A stretch of DNA of 41,926 nt from Candidatus Parepulonipiscium sp. PG-Nuni2H_MBin01. GTDB lineage: Bacteria > Bacillota > Clostridia > Lachnospirales > Cellulosilyticaceae. The DNA is taken from NCBI GenBank assembly GCA_001994995.1, contig MDJM01000040.1, forward strand, positions 1-41,926, in the 5' to 3' direction. The position numbers and the translations under genes were made by a program. Of this stretch, positions 28,478-40,200 are shown piece by piece (position 1 is the first letter of the stretch; each line of letters begins with the position of its first letter). A model generated the notes under the pieces. The model had not been told where the DNA came from and ran no database searches. It saw nothing but the letters and a program-made list of their open reading frames with translations.

Positions 28478-30841
28478 TTAATCCATCTTCTTCCAGACGC
28501 ATCCAACTATAACTGTCATATCGTCACTATAATCACCCGAAAGGAGTTGGCGACTTTTGTTTAATAAATAATGTGCTTTTTGCTCAGGGTCTTTTGCTGT
28601 TGTTTCTAAAATTAGCTCTTTAAACATAGCTTCTCGGCCTAAAGCATCCTCAGGAGTCGCTAGTAGCCCATCAGTTACCATAACTATAGTATCACCGTAT
28701 TCAAGTTGCACATGGTGAGTTTCTATATCAACGTCTTTAATTATTCCTACAGGCAAGCTGTTTGAGCGGATTGTTACAACTTCATCGTCGTTTGCGCGTA
28801 AGATAAATGTAGTAGCAGCTCCAGCTTTTAATAATTTAGCAACACCGGTAGACGTATCAATTATTGTTACATCAATAGTTGAGAATACTTCATTTTCCAT
28901 TCTAAGAATTAGCGAAGAATTTATTAATCGTAAAGCAACTTCTTCATCAAGGCCTGCTTCCATAAATTCTTCTAGCATTTCAATAGTAATTTTGCTCTCC
29001 TGTCTAGCAGCTTCTCCGTTGCCCATACCATCCGCAACAGCCATCAAATACTTACCATTATCAAGCTGCATAAAACTATGGACATCACCTGATATATCTC
29101 CTTTTGCACAAATAGCAGCTCCTGCTAAGACGCTAAATTTTTGCTTTTTAATTATTTGGAAGTAGCAACCTAATGGGTTACATACATGGTTTTTAATTTC
29201 TACTTTAGTATGCATAACATGTTCAATAGTTTTAATGATTGCTTTTAACATGTTAGGATTTTTATTACAATGTTTAGTGTATAACTCGATAAGTTTAAGC
29301 TCGCCCTCTGTTTCTAATAGAAGCACATCTTTAACTTTAATACCAATAGAAATTAGAGATTCTTGAATTTCATATTCTAATTCTTTGTTAAATACAACTT
29401 CTTCAGTAATTTCTTCGGTAATGCTATTAATGCTATCAGAGACTGCAACCATCTGTTGGCCCATAAGCATTTTAGTTTCTATAACTTGATTTTCATAGAT
29501 TACATTTTGGCGTGATAAGTCTAGTCTAAAATTTAGTATAGAGGCAAAGCTTTCAGGCTGGGCACAAATTCGGCTAAACTCTTCTGGAATATCTTTTTTT
29601 ACTATACGCCCATTAGCTTGACCGATTAATACCATTTCTAAACTCATAGTATACATTTTCTCCACTTTATCTTCCCAGCAATATTTACGGAAGTTACAAT
29701 TAGAACATAGCTTTGCATGGGTTTCTTCTACAATTGATTCCATTTTCTTTCTATCAAGCTCAATTCTTCTAAATTGTTCATTTTGGAAAGATACTCCTAG
29801 TTTATAAAAAGCTTTTCTAAAGTGGTCCAGTCGAGTTGCAACGGTATCTTGAATGTGCATCATATGAATTTTTTCTTGTTCTTCACGTTGTTTTTCTTTA
29901 AACCAGTTAGCAAAACCAAAATATTTAGCTGGTAATAAGCTGTTTATAATAGCAGCAATTATAAATGCACCTAAAAGGGGCATATCTAATACGCCAGCGT
30001 TAAAAACCGCAAAGCCAATAAGGTTGCCTAATCCCATGCCTAATGTTACTGCTGTTTTTCCAAGCGGTTGTAAAATACCAGCGAGTATGCTACCTGCGCT
30101 GTATATTAAGCAAAAATGCAAAGGTATATATCCTATTGCATATAACAATCCGCCTAAGACAACACTAACTGTAACGCCTAGGTTGACTCCCCCAAGGTAA
30201 GTTATAGCCATTAAAAATACGTATACCATAACGTCCCTAAAGTAAATTTCAATGAAAACTGGCATTGTTATATAGAAATCTACTGTTCCAGCTAATATTC
30301 CTACGAACATTAAAATTACACTTGTTGCTTCTTTTTGTGTTAGAGCATATTGTTTATTTTCTAATATAGCTCCAACTCCGTAATCAAGAAATACCATTAG
30401 CATACATGCAACCATAATTTCTAATAAAACTACTCCTATAGTTACAATGTTAAACCCTGTAATAAATAATAATGATAGTTTAACTATTAACATAGCGGCG
30501 CTAACTACTACCATTTGATTTTTTAAGTTAAATTGAATGCGCCCACGTTCCATAAGGCTTCTAAATACTGTTATAAATCCTGCTATAATTATATAATTGA
30601 TTGCATTAACGTTGAATATAGCAATAGAGATATAGCCTAAGGTAGCAAATAATCCGCACCATTTTCTGACGCTACTATTGCGGTGTAGGGTTGCTAAATA
30701 CGCTATTCCTAACGTATAGAACTGCCCTTCTATGCCTACTCTAGCAAACATAAATGCACAAACGCATAAGATAATTTGTGATAAAGCTACTTTTTCTACT
30801 ATTTTATCTGAATGTCTTTCTCTAGATATTGTTTTGTCCAT
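28478..30841 (-). CDS. spoIIE: Stage II sporulation protein E (SpoIIE serine phosphatase)
   Basis: Dephosphorylates SpoIIAA and so activates sigma-F in the forespore; it also acts at the polar division site. The start at 30841 has an AAAGGAGG site; the upstream part of the open frame overlaps the promoter. 787 residues with about ten membrane segments (20-310), a central regulatory region with a Cys cluster (C-S-N-C-N-F-R-K-Y-C near 360), and a C-terminal PP2C-type domain with V-A-D-G-M-G-N-G near 597, V-T-D-G-L-L and S-D-D-M-T-V-I-V-G. Its presence marks the organism as an endospore former or a descendant of one. Confidence 0.96.
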   Translation of the reverse strand: MDKTISRERHSDKIVEKVALSQIILCVCAFMFARVGIEGQFYTLGIAYLATLHRNSSVRKWCGLFATLGYISIAIFNVNAINYIIIAGFITVFRSLMERGRIQFNLKNQMVVVSAAMLIVKLSLLFITGFNIVTIGVVLLEIMVACMLMVFLDYGVGAILENKQYALTQKEATSVILMFVGILAGTVDFYITMPVFIEIYFRDVMVYVFLMAITYLGGVNLGVTVSVVLGGLLYAIGYIPLHFCLIYSAGSILAGILQPLGKTAVTLGMGLGNLIGFAVFNAGVLDMPLLGAFIIAAIINSLLPAKYFGFANWFKEKQREEQEKIHMMHIQDTVATRLDHFRKAFYKLGVSFQNEQFRRIELDRKKMESIVEETHAKLCSNCNFRKYCWEDKVEKMYTMSLEMVLIGQANGRIVKKDIPEEFSRICAQPESFASILNFRLDLSRQNVIYENQVIETKMLMGQQMVAVSDSINSITEEITEEVVFNKELEYEIQESLISIGIKVKDVLLLETEGELKLIELYTKHCNKNPNMLKAIIKTIEHVMHTKVEIKNHVCNPLGCYFQIIKKQKFSVLAGAAICAKGDISGDVHSFMQLDNGKYLMAVADGMGNGEAARQESKITIEMLEEFMEAGLDEEVALRLINSSLILRMENEVFSTIDVTIIDTSTGVAKLLKAGAATTFILRANDDEVVTIRSNSLPVGIIKDVDIETHHVQLEYGDTIVMVTDGLLATPEDALGREAMFKELILETTAKDPEQKAHYLLNKSRQLLSGDYSDDMTVIVGCVWKKMD

Positions 30842-31151
30842 CTTTTCTTCCTCCTTTATCTTATTATTATACAGCATATTACAAGCATTTTTTGTAGATT
30901 TAAGTAGAATACTCAAAAAATTTTTAGACAAAATATGATATTGATTGTTTATACAGATATTACGTTTATATATAGAACAAATTAAATAGATTTTTTAATA
31001 AAACTCTTTTATAATTCAATTAATAGATAAAATATTGATAGAATATGAATGATAAATTAAATAAAATTGTATATTATACCGAGAACTAGCATAAATATAA
31101 TTAGACATTTATTTTTAAATTAAATTGATAAATTGTGAAAGGGGAATTTTT
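30842..31151. promoter_or_regulatory. AT-rich divergent intergenic region between spoIIE and dctP
   Basis: 310 bases with no gene. Toward spoIIE a perfect TATAAT lies at 30866-30871 (- strand) without a normal -35. About 50 bases upstream of it TTTGTCTAA (30924-30932, - strand) differs from a Spo0A box (TTTGTCGAA) by one base. On the + strand a TATAAT lies near 31010 but with no convincing -35, so the TRAP promoter is not placed. Nothing else is recognised. Confidence 0.4.
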
Positions 31152-32144
31152 ATGAAAAAAATTATTAGTTTTATGGTGTGTCTTAGCTTAATGACGTTAA
31201 CTGGTTGTGATAGTGGGGATGCGGATAGTTCAAATGATGTAATTGTACTAAAATTAGCAGATACATTAACAGAATCATATCCAGCAACAGCAGGAGCTGC
31301 AGAGTTTGCTAGATTGGTGGATGAGCGTTCTGATGGTAGAATTCAAATTGTTCTTTATACAGGAGGACAACTTGGTGGGGATGAGCAAGCGGTAATAGAG
31401 CAGGTGCAGTTTGCAGGGATTGATATGGCGCGTGTTAATATTTCTCCTATGGCTGAATTTTCTCCAGTATTAAATTTATTACAAATGCCATTTGTATTTT
31501 CTGATACAGAACATATGCATGCTGTGATTGACTCTGAGATTGGGGAGCAGTTATTAAATAGCGTTGAGAATAGTGGATTTGTAGGCCTTGCTTTATATGA
31601 AGCTGGAACTAGAAATATTTATAATTCGGTACGCCCAGTTACATCTATTGATGATTTACAAGGTTTAAAATTGCGTATTCCACAAAATCAGTTGATGATA
31701 GATATGATAGAAGCTTTGGGAGCAGTGGCGACACCACTTTCTATAAGTGAAGTTTATAGTGCACTTCAAACTGGAATGGTTGATGGGGCTGAGAATAATT
31801 TGCCAAGTTATGAGCAAATGAGCCATTATGAAGTTGCGCCGTATATTACGTTAGATGCACATACAGCGCCACCAGAAATTTTGATTTTTAGCAAAATTGT
31901 AAATGATAAATTAAGTGAAGAAGACCAAGAGCTAATTAAGCAAGCGGCACAAGATTCGGTAATCTATCAACGTCAGGTTTTTGAGGAAACTGAAGCGGCA
32001 TCAATGGCAACAGTTATAGCAGGAGGTAGTGAGGTATATGAAATAACGGATAGAGAAGCGTTTGAAGCGGCGGTGGCTCCATTGTATGAAGTGTATGCAG
32101 CGGATTATCTTGATATTTTAGAGGAAATTCAAGCTATGAAATAA
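31152..32144 (+). CDS. dctP: TRAP transporter substrate-binding lipoprotein
   Basis: Extracytoplasmic solute receptor of a tripartite ATP-independent importer. The ATG at 31152 has a GAAAGGGGA site and gives a lipoprotein signal with lipobox L-T-G-C (Cys19). 330 residues, normal. The organic-acid contact motif D-L-Q-G-L-K-L-R-I-P is present, with the carboxylate-binding Arg at residue 175, followed by the G-A-V-A-T-P-L and Y-S-A-L-Q-T-G-M-V-D-G-A-E-N motifs of the DctP family. The ligand is therefore a carboxylic acid, often a uronate in this subfamily; which one cannot be read here. Confidence 0.95.
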   Translation: MKKIISFMVCLSLMTLTGCDSGDADSSNDVIVLKLADTLTESYPATAGAAEFARLVDERSDGRIQIVLYTGGQLGGDEQAVIEQVQFAGIDMARVNISPMAEFSPVLNLLQMPFVFSDTEHMHAVIDSEIGEQLLNSVENSGFVGLALYEAGTRNIYNSVRPVTSIDDLQGLKLRIPQNQLMIDMIEALGAVATPLSISEVYSALQTGMVDGAENNLPSYEQMSHYEVAPYITLDAHTAPPEILIFSKIVNDKLSEEDQELIKQAAQDSVIYQRQVFEETEAASMATVIAGGSEVYEITDREAFEAAVAPLYEVYAADYLDILEEIQAMK

Positions 32145-32156
32145 GGGGGTTAGCAT

Positions 32157-32792
32157 ATGAAAATTATAGATAGATTTTTTTGCGTCCTTATGAGTTTTTG
32201 TATTTTCTTATCAAAGCTTATGTTAATTGCTATGGTAATGATTATGTGTGTTAGCGTATTTTACAGATACGTTTTAAACAGTGGTATTCGTTGGTCAGAT
32301 GAGGTTGCGATGCTGTTAATGGTATGGTTTGGATTTATCAGTGTTGCGTATGGGGTTCAGCATAAATTACATATTAGTGTGGAGCTATTTTATGGTATGA
32401 TGCCAGCGAAGGTTCAGTGGGCATGTGTAAAAGTTATAAATTTAATGGTTTGTTATTTGGGAGTGACTGTAAGTTATTATGGGGTTAAGTTAATGCAAAG
32501 TACTATGAATAACGTTATGACAGCGACTAAATGGCCAGCTTCAACTTTGTATGCAGCATTACCTATAGCCGGTGTGCTGATAGCGTACTTTTCATTTACA
32601 GATTTAATTGGTTATCCATCAGGTCAATCTAATTCAGACGCTATTAATGACGCTATTAATAAGGAAGAAACTATTTCGGATTTAACTAATTGTGCGGACG
32701 CTAATGTTGACATTAATAAGGAAGAAACTGTTTCAGATTTTAATAATAATAACAAAGAAACTGTTTTGGATAATACGAAAGGGGGCGAATAA
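32157..32792 (+). CDS. dctQ: TRAP transporter small membrane subunit with an unusual repeat tail
   Basis: Four-helix small permease. The first 155 residues are a complete DctQ domain with helices near 10-35, 45-65, 85-105 and 125-150 and the motif R-W-S-D-E-V. DctQ proteins usually stop near here. This one goes on for about 55 hydrophilic residues that hold three imperfect copies of N-K-E-E-T-[IV]-S-D, rich in Asn, Asp, Glu and Lys and lacking structure. The first two copies share an exact 18-base repeat (32655-32672 and 32712-32729), 57 bases apart, so the tail grew by in-frame duplication. The next gene starts after one base. Confidence 0.9.
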   Translation: MKIIDRFFCVLMSFCIFLSKLMLIAMVMIMCVSVFYRYVLNSGIRWSDEVAMLLMVWFGFISVAYGVQHKLHISVELFYGMMPAKVQWACVKVINLMVCYLGVTVSYYGVKLMQSTMNNVMTATKWPASTLYAALPIAGVLIAYFSFTDLIGYPSGQSNSDAINDAINKEETISDLTNCADANVDINKEETVSDFNNNNKETVLDNTKGGE

Positions 32793-32793
32793 G

Positions 32794-34089
32794 ATGCCAG
32801 TAAATACTTTTGCGATAGGATTAATATTAGGCACATTTGTTTTCTTTTTAGTAATTAAAACTCCAATTTCGTTTGCATTGTTAGCATCGTCTATTATCAC
32901 TGCCACTTATTTAGAGATACCACTTATGAGCATAATGGTTCAAATGGTAAAAGGAATTCATTCCTCAAGCCTTATGGCAATTCCATTTTTTATATTGGCT
33001 GGGGAGATTATGGGTCAAGGTGGAATTTCAAGACGTATTATTGCGCTAACTCAAGCGCTTATAGGTCGAGTGCGTGGTGGGTTAGCACAAGTAAATATTG
33101 TAGCGAGTATGTTTTTCGGTGGAATTTCAGGCTCTGCTATAGCGGATGTTTCATCAATTGGGTCTATGATGATACCGATGATGAAAGACAGTGGTTATGA
33201 TAAAGATTATTCGGTTAACGTTACTATTACTAGCGCATGTCAGGGCTTGATTATTCCACCAAGTCACAATATGATTATCTTTGCGGCTAGTGCTGGCGGT
33301 GTTTCTGTAGGTAGAGTATTTTTAGCGGGAATGTTACCTGGGATATTATTAGGCGTGGCTCTTATGATTGTTAGTTATATTATTGCAGTAAAGCGTAATT
33401 ATCCAAAAGGTGAGAAGGTGCCGTTAAATGTAAAGCTTCGTGTAATTTGGGATGCGGCGCTTGGTATGATGACTGCTGTTATTATTATATTAGGAGTAAC
33501 TGGCGGAGTGTTTACTGCAACTGAAAGTGCGGCGATTGCTTGTTTATATGCGTTTATAGTAACTTTTTTTGTATATCGAGAAATTCCGCTAAAGGCTATG
33601 AGTGGAATTTTAAGCAATGCGTTAAAAACGTTAGCGATGGTTTTGGCTTTATTAGCTTGTAGCAATACTTTTGCTTGGTTGCTGGCCTATTTACAAGTTC
33701 CTGCGTTAGTTACAAATGCATTGTTAGAAATAAGCACTAATCCAGTTGTTGTATTGTTATTAATCAACGTTTTATTATTGTGCTTAGGATGTATAATGGA
33801 TATGGCACCGTTAATTATGATTACAACGCCAATTTTGTTACCTGTAGTGACTAGCTTAGGTATGGACCCAATCCAATTTGGAATTATGATGATATTAAAT
33901 TTAGCAATTGGACTTTGCACACCGCCAGTAGGGGCAGTATTGTTTGTGGGCTGTTCAATTGGAGAAATTTCGTTAGAGGAAGCGGCCAAAGCGTTGTGGC
34001 CATTTTATTTGGTGATGATTACTGCATTGATGTTAATTACATTTGTGCCGCAGATTTCACTATTTTTGCCAAATTTATTAATGCCATAA
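32794..34089 (+). CDS. dctM: TRAP transporter large permease
   Basis: The ion-driven transport subunit, 431 residues with about twelve membrane segments. The ATG at 32794 has GAAAGGGGG upstream and gives the usual start; the longer open frame overlaps the end of dctQ and is not used. Family motifs are present: I-P-F-F-I-L-A-G-E-I-M near 65, F-G-G-I-S-G-S-A-I-A-D near 105, P-P-S-H-N-M near 154 and C-T-P-P-V-G near 373. Transport is driven by sodium or proton gradients. The dctPQM order is complete and ends in a terminator. Confidence 0.96.
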   Translation: MPVNTFAIGLILGTFVFFLVIKTPISFALLASSIITATYLEIPLMSIMVQMVKGIHSSSLMAIPFFILAGEIMGQGGISRRIIALTQALIGRVRGGLAQVNIVASMFFGGISGSAIADVSSIGSMMIPMMKDSGYDKDYSVNVTITSACQGLIIPPSHNMIIFAASAGGVSVGRVFLAGMLPGILLGVALMIVSYIIAVKRNYPKGEKVPLNVKLRVIWDAALGMMTAVIIILGVTGGVFTATESAAIACLYAFIVTFFVYREIPLKAMSGILSNALKTLAMVLALLACSNTFAWLLAYLQVPALVTNALLEISTNPVVVLLLINVLLLCLGCIMDMAPLIMITTPILLPVVTSLGMDPIQFGIMMILNLAIGLCTPPVGAVLFVGCSIGEISLEEAAKALWPFYLVMITALMLITFVPQISLFLPNLLMP

Positions 34090-34098
34090 GCTTTTTAG

Positions 34099-34134
34099 AG
34101 CGTTACACTAAATTAAAAGTGTAGCGCTTTTTTT
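34099..34134 (+). terminator. Intrinsic terminator after dctPQM
   Basis: AGCGTTACACT (34099-34109) pairs with AGTGTAGCGCT (34118-34128), one G-T wobble, 8-base loop, followed by about eight T. Confidence 0.92.
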
Positions 34135-34232
34135 GTGCTTACTATACAGCTGGCTTGGACTATAAATTAAGCTAACTAAAAAAATGATACCAAAAAGAAA
34201 TATAAGTACTTTTATATATAGTCAATCTTTAC

Positions 34233-34244
34233 TATAATTATAAT
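34233..34244 (+). promoter_or_regulatory. Two adjoining -10 elements before the giant SLH protein
   Basis: TATAAT occurs twice in succession (34233-34238 and 34239-34244), 33 bases before the start codon. No convincing -35 is seen. The gene stands between two terminators, so a promoter here is required. Confidence 0.5.
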
Positions 34245-34276
34245 CAGTAAACAACTTTGTATATAGGGGGTAACGT

Positions 34277-37200
34277 ATGAGTAAAACAATTAAAAAAGCA
34301 ATAGCAACATGTTTAAGTATATCAATGGTGTTATCTATAGGACCAACGTTTGCAACAGAACAACCAGCATTTAATGATATATCTAACCACTGGGCGCAGT
34401 CTAGTATCAAAATGTTAACAGAAGTCGGTTTGTTAGGTGGTTATGAAGATGGAACGTTTAGACCGAATGCAAATATAACACGCGCCGAGCTTGCAGTGTG
34501 TTTGCAAAGAATTTTTGGGTTAGATTATAAAAGCACATATAAAATTTATGGCGATGTACAACAAGATGTATGGTATTCACCAGCAGTTGCTGTAGTTGGT
34601 GGACTTGGGATTATGAATTCATATGATAATAAGTTTTATCCAAATGAATACGCAACTCGCGAGGAAGTTGCATATGCAATAGTTCAAGCGTACCGTTTAT
34701 ATGATATAGAGTTAACTTCAGTAGCGGACATTGATGCATTATTTACAGATGGTGAAAATGTATCTGAGTGGGCAGAAGCGGCTATGGAAGTTTTGGTGAC
34801 AGAAGGACTAATAGCAGGTAGACCAGATGGAACGTTAGACCCAACAGGAGATATTACTAGAGCTGAAGTAGTAACGCTGTTTGATAATGTGACTGGTAGG
34901 TTTTTCACTGTAGAAGGAGAATATGTTGATTTTGAAGAAGATAATAATGTAGTTATTAATACACCAGATGTTGTGTTAAAAGATGCGGTTATAGAAGGCA
35001 ACTTATATATAGCGCAAGGAGTTGGCGATGGTGATATTACGCTTGAGAATGTTGAGGTTAAAGGCACTCTCTACATAGAAGGTGGCGGTGAGAATTCGAT
35101 TTATTTAAAGGATTCTAAAGTTAATAAAGTGGTTGTTGATAAACATGACCATAAAATTAGAGTGCATGGTGATGCTAGCACTACGGTTAGTGAAATGGTA
35201 GTGCAGTCTGGGACTGTAATTGAAGGGGATTTATATATTAAAGAAGTTATTGTTGAGGTGGCTAATGTAATATTAAATGTAGTTCCAGATATTTTATTAC
35301 TTATTGATGAAACGATTACTGTAAGCGTTAATGATGTGGAGATTTCGTCAGATGATTTATCAGATGATTTAAGTATTGCTGATATAATTACTAGCGATAC
35401 GACTACATCTACGACTACGTCTACTAGTAGCACGTTTGACTATTCTTACAGTGGCGGTTATTACTGGGAATGGGATTATTCTGTGTCACAAGTAGCTACG
35501 CCAGTAATTTCATTAAGTTCTGGAACGTATGAAGGAGCGCAGCAAGTTAGTTTATCAGTAACAACTTCAAATGCTGATATTTATTATACGTTAGACGGTT
35601 CAATGCCAACTAGTGATTCAACTTTATATAGTGGACCTATTACTATTGATGAGTCAGTTACTTTACGTGCTATTGCTATTAGAAGCGGTTATACAAATTC
35701 TGCTGTTACATCAGCTACTTATGTAATTACTGAAACTATAGAACCAGAGACTCCAGATCCTGAAACGCCGGATCCTGAAACTCCAGATCCTGAAACGCCA
35801 GAGCCAGAAACTCCAGATCCAGAAACGCCAGATCCTGAAACACCAGATCCAGATCCAGAAACGCCAGATCCTGAAACTCCAGATCCAGATCCTGAAACGC
35901 CGGATCCTGAAACTCCAGATCCAGATCCTGAAACGCCAGAACCTGAAACACCAGATCCTGAGACACCAGATCCAGATCCTGAAACGCCGGATCCTGAAAC
36001 TCCAGATCCAGATCCAGAAACACCGGATCCTGAAACACCAGATCCAGATCCTGAAACTCCAGATCCAGAAATACCAGATATTACATTAGAAGCGCCACAA
36101 ATTTACTTACAAGAAGGAGCATACGACGTTCCACAACAAGCATCAATATGGGTAGAACCAGGTACAACCGTACACTACACACTAGATGGCACCGACCCAA
36201 CAGTGGAATCTGCTGAGTATAAATCGCCAATCACAATAGATACATCGTTAACATTAAAAGCTATAGCAGCTAAAGATGGTGTGACTTCTGAAATATCAAC
36301 TGCAAAATATATTATCACTTCGTCAAGTGTAGATGAAACTGACCGCAAGTGGAATTTAGTTTGGGAAGATGAGTTTAATTCAATAGATGAAACTAAATGG
36401 CAATTCCAAATCGGAACAAGCGCAGACGGCGGACCAGAATATTGGGGTAATAACGAACAACAGTATTACACTAAAGAAAATTCAACTATTTCAGCTGATG
36501 GAGAACTTGTAATTTCAGCTTTAAGCGAAAACATGGGCGATAGAACGTACACTTCATCAAGATTATGGACTAATCCTGCTGTGGCTGAAGGTGAGTTTGA
36601 AGGTTTCTCTGCAACATATGGAAAATTTGAAGCTAGAATATCATTACCAGCAGGTGATGGACTATGGCCAGCATTTTGGTTGCTACCAGTCGATAGCCCA
36701 TATGGAGGCTGGGCTGCAGGCGGTGAAATTGATATTATGGAAGCTAGAGGACGTGTTCCAGGTGAGGTTGATGGAACCATTCACTATGGTGGACCATGGC
36801 CAAACAATGTATATAGCGGAGGCAGTTACCACTTTGAGGATGGCACAGATATAACTGACTATCACACTTATGCAGTGGAGTGGTTGCCGGGTGAGATTAA
36901 CTGGTATGTGGATGATGTGTTATACCATACTGAAAATAACTGGTACTCAAAAGACCCTAATGAATCATTTGAATACGCATTCCCAGCACCGTTTGACCAA
37001 GAGTTTTATATTATTTTAAATTTAGCTGTAGGTGGAACTTACGATGGCAACTTAACGCCAGGAACACTTAACGCTGGTGATGCTGAAATGAAAGTGGATT
37101 ATGTAAGAGTATATGAATTAGATGGCGGATACGATGAAGATATATTACCTCCAACTTATGAAAAAGACGATTATCCAGAAGATAGCAGACAGCCTAGCGA

Positions 37201-40200
37201 CGATGGCAACTTTGTGTTGGACCCTAACTTAACGGACGTTGTATCAGAAGATACTTTAAACACGCAGAAATGGAACTTCCTAACTGCTGAAGGTGGCGCT
37301 GGAAATGTAACGCAACTTAATGGCGAAGATGGGGTAATGGTAAATATCACAAGTGCAGGTTCGCAAACTTATTCTATTCAACTAATTGACCACTTCCCGC
37401 TTGCAACAGGGCGAATTTATGAATTAGAATTTGATGCAAAGGCTGATGGCACGCGTACAATGACTACAGTATTCGGTTCAGGTGAAGAAAAAGGCTGGAC
37501 TAAATATTCAGAAGCGAACACTAGCACTTTAAAGGATGATTGGGATACTTACACTTATAGATTTATGATGACAGCAGACACTGACCCAGTAGGTAGAGTT
37601 GAGTTTAACATGGGTACTAACGCTACTAACGTTTACCTTAGAGATGTTAGCGTAAAAGAAGTTGATTACTTATACGATTACGAGGAGCCAAAAGAGCCTA
37701 CATTGGATGGTAACCATATTTATAACGGTAGATTTGATTTAGGTGACGGCGGAAGTGTGTTCTGGGAAGGCGATGCGACTATCTCTAAAGGCAGTGCTAC
37801 GATTAAAGCAGGCGAAATGCTATATCAACGCGCAGTAAGTATGTTAGGTGGCAACACTTATGAACTCACTTTTGATGCAACAGTTAACGGAATGGATAAT
37901 TTAGAACTATCATTTACCGAAAATCCTTATTTACGCACGATGTTAGCATCTGAAACTATAATGTTAAAAGATGGCACTAATACAATCGAATTAGAATTAG
38001 ATAACGATTACCAAGGTTACGGAACATTTTTATTAACTGGCGGAAGCTCTGGCAGTGTGGAAATTGATAATGTGGTATTAAAGCGAACAACTAACAACAA
38101 TGTGGATTGGGACACTATTAAATTGTATCCTCTTACTAACGGCGATTTTTCTAATGGCACTACTGGTTGGGATTTATATGACGAATGGACCGGTTCATCA
38201 TTTAGCGTTGAAGATGGTGTTGGTAAAGTAAATGTAGCAAGTCTTGGGTCTAATGCATGGTCTGTAATGTTAATGAATAGCGATATTGAGTTTACAAATG
38301 GTTTTGAGTATGGCGTAACGTTTGACATATGGTCGGATGTGGAGCGTACTGTAGATGTAGCTTTAGAAGACGGTTCGTACGATAGAATTGTGGATGATTC
38401 CATTCAAATTAATGCACAGAAGCAAACTTTTACGTATCAATTTGATATTAACTCAGCAGATACACGAACGCTTAAATTTTTACTTGGCAATGTAGAAGGC
38501 GGAGCTGCGGGCAATGTTTATATTGACAATGTAGATATGTATGCAATTTTAGCACCTATTGGACCGAGCACATCATTAACAGCGGATAGCACTGATAATA
38601 AATTAGGCGAAGATATTGAAATTGCTTATGTGGCTAAAGATACATCGTGGAGTGAGCAAAGTTGGGCGCAGACTGATTGGGAAGATGCTATTACAGCAGT
38701 TTTAGTGGATGGTAAAGCGGTTACAAGTTATAGCGTGGCAGATGGTGTTATTAAATTTGATGCAAATACGTTTACTCAAGCGGGCGACTATTCTATTGTA
38801 ATAGAAGCAACGGATTATTTTGATAGCGCTGTAACACAAAAAATCTTTTCTGCTGATGGCAACTTAATTATTAATGGCGATTTTGAAACTAATGATATGT
38901 CTGGATGGAATGTAAATCAGGAAGCAGGCGAATCAATAGTAGATGCTACGGATGGTAGTGCGCAAATAACAATTATTGATAACGGTGGCCAACATCCAGA
39001 ATGGAACGTGGATTATTCTTGGAGTACATGTTTTGGGCAAAACATTTCCGTTGAGACTGGTAAAACTTATTTAATTGAGTTTGATGCTAAATCGACTATC
39101 GCTAGACCGATTGGAATAGAGCTTAAGAAAAATGATTGGGAAGCAAAACCTATTGACCAGATGATTAATCTTACTACTGATATGGAGACTTACACTATCC
39201 AATATACAGCAAGCGAAGATTTAGATGACGTTCCATTTACGTTTTTATTAGGTTATATGAATAACAACGGCTTTACAACAACGGATTCGCAGCACACTAT
39301 TACGATAGATAACATTTCGATTAAAGAGCATACGTTTGAGTTAACAGGTGAAGACCGCGTTTATAACGGAAACTTTGATGACGGTGAAATGGGCTGGACT
39401 TTGTTTAGCTATGTGGATGCGGATGCTGAATTTGAAGTTGTAAATGGTGAGGGAATTGCTAAAATAGTAGATAGACCGGGCGGTGCACTTTGGTCTGTAG
39501 CATTGCAACAAAGTTTCTTTACATTTGAAGAAGGCACGGAGTATATGTTAACTTTTGATGCAAAAGCTGATAGTGAAAGAACTATTCCAGTGGAATTGCA
39601 ACAAAATGATGGAAATTTACTTGACGGGGCAAGTGTAAGCAGAGAAGTGACTATTGGAACTGTTATGGATACTTACCAACTGTACTTCACTCCGACTAGT
39701 GACACTATGCGACTTAGATTTTTACTAGGACTGCAAGGTGCTAGCACATTTACATTCGATAATGTTTCATTAGTTAAAGCGCCGCTACGTCCAGATGCTC
39801 CTATAATTGAAATTGCGGATAGTGCTGATGGTAAAGAAATTACGCTAACAGGTAATGGCAATATTTATTACACAATTGACGGTTCAACACCTACAGCTTC
39901 TAGCTCTGAGTATACAGCACCGTTTACACTTACAGAAACTGCTACTATTAAAGCTGTTGTTATTAGCGATGGTATTTCTTCTGAAGTTACGACCGAACTT
40001 TGCTTAATAGTTGATTCGTCTAACGTTACTAACTTATTATCAAACGGTGGATTTGACGATAATACCGCTTGGCAATATTGGAATGGTGGTGAGGATACAA
40101 ATATTGTTGCTGAAAACGGTACATTTACTATTACTGTGGATAACACTAATGGCGGTGAGTTTTGGCATACTCAGCTATTCCAATCTGGAGTTAATATTGA

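Noticed and set aside
35741..36072. CRISPR-like array or non-coding tandem repeat
   Set aside because: The repeat is in frame within the giant protein, codes for a DPETP linker and has no unique spacers; the reading frame on the opposite strand here is a shadow of the repeat.
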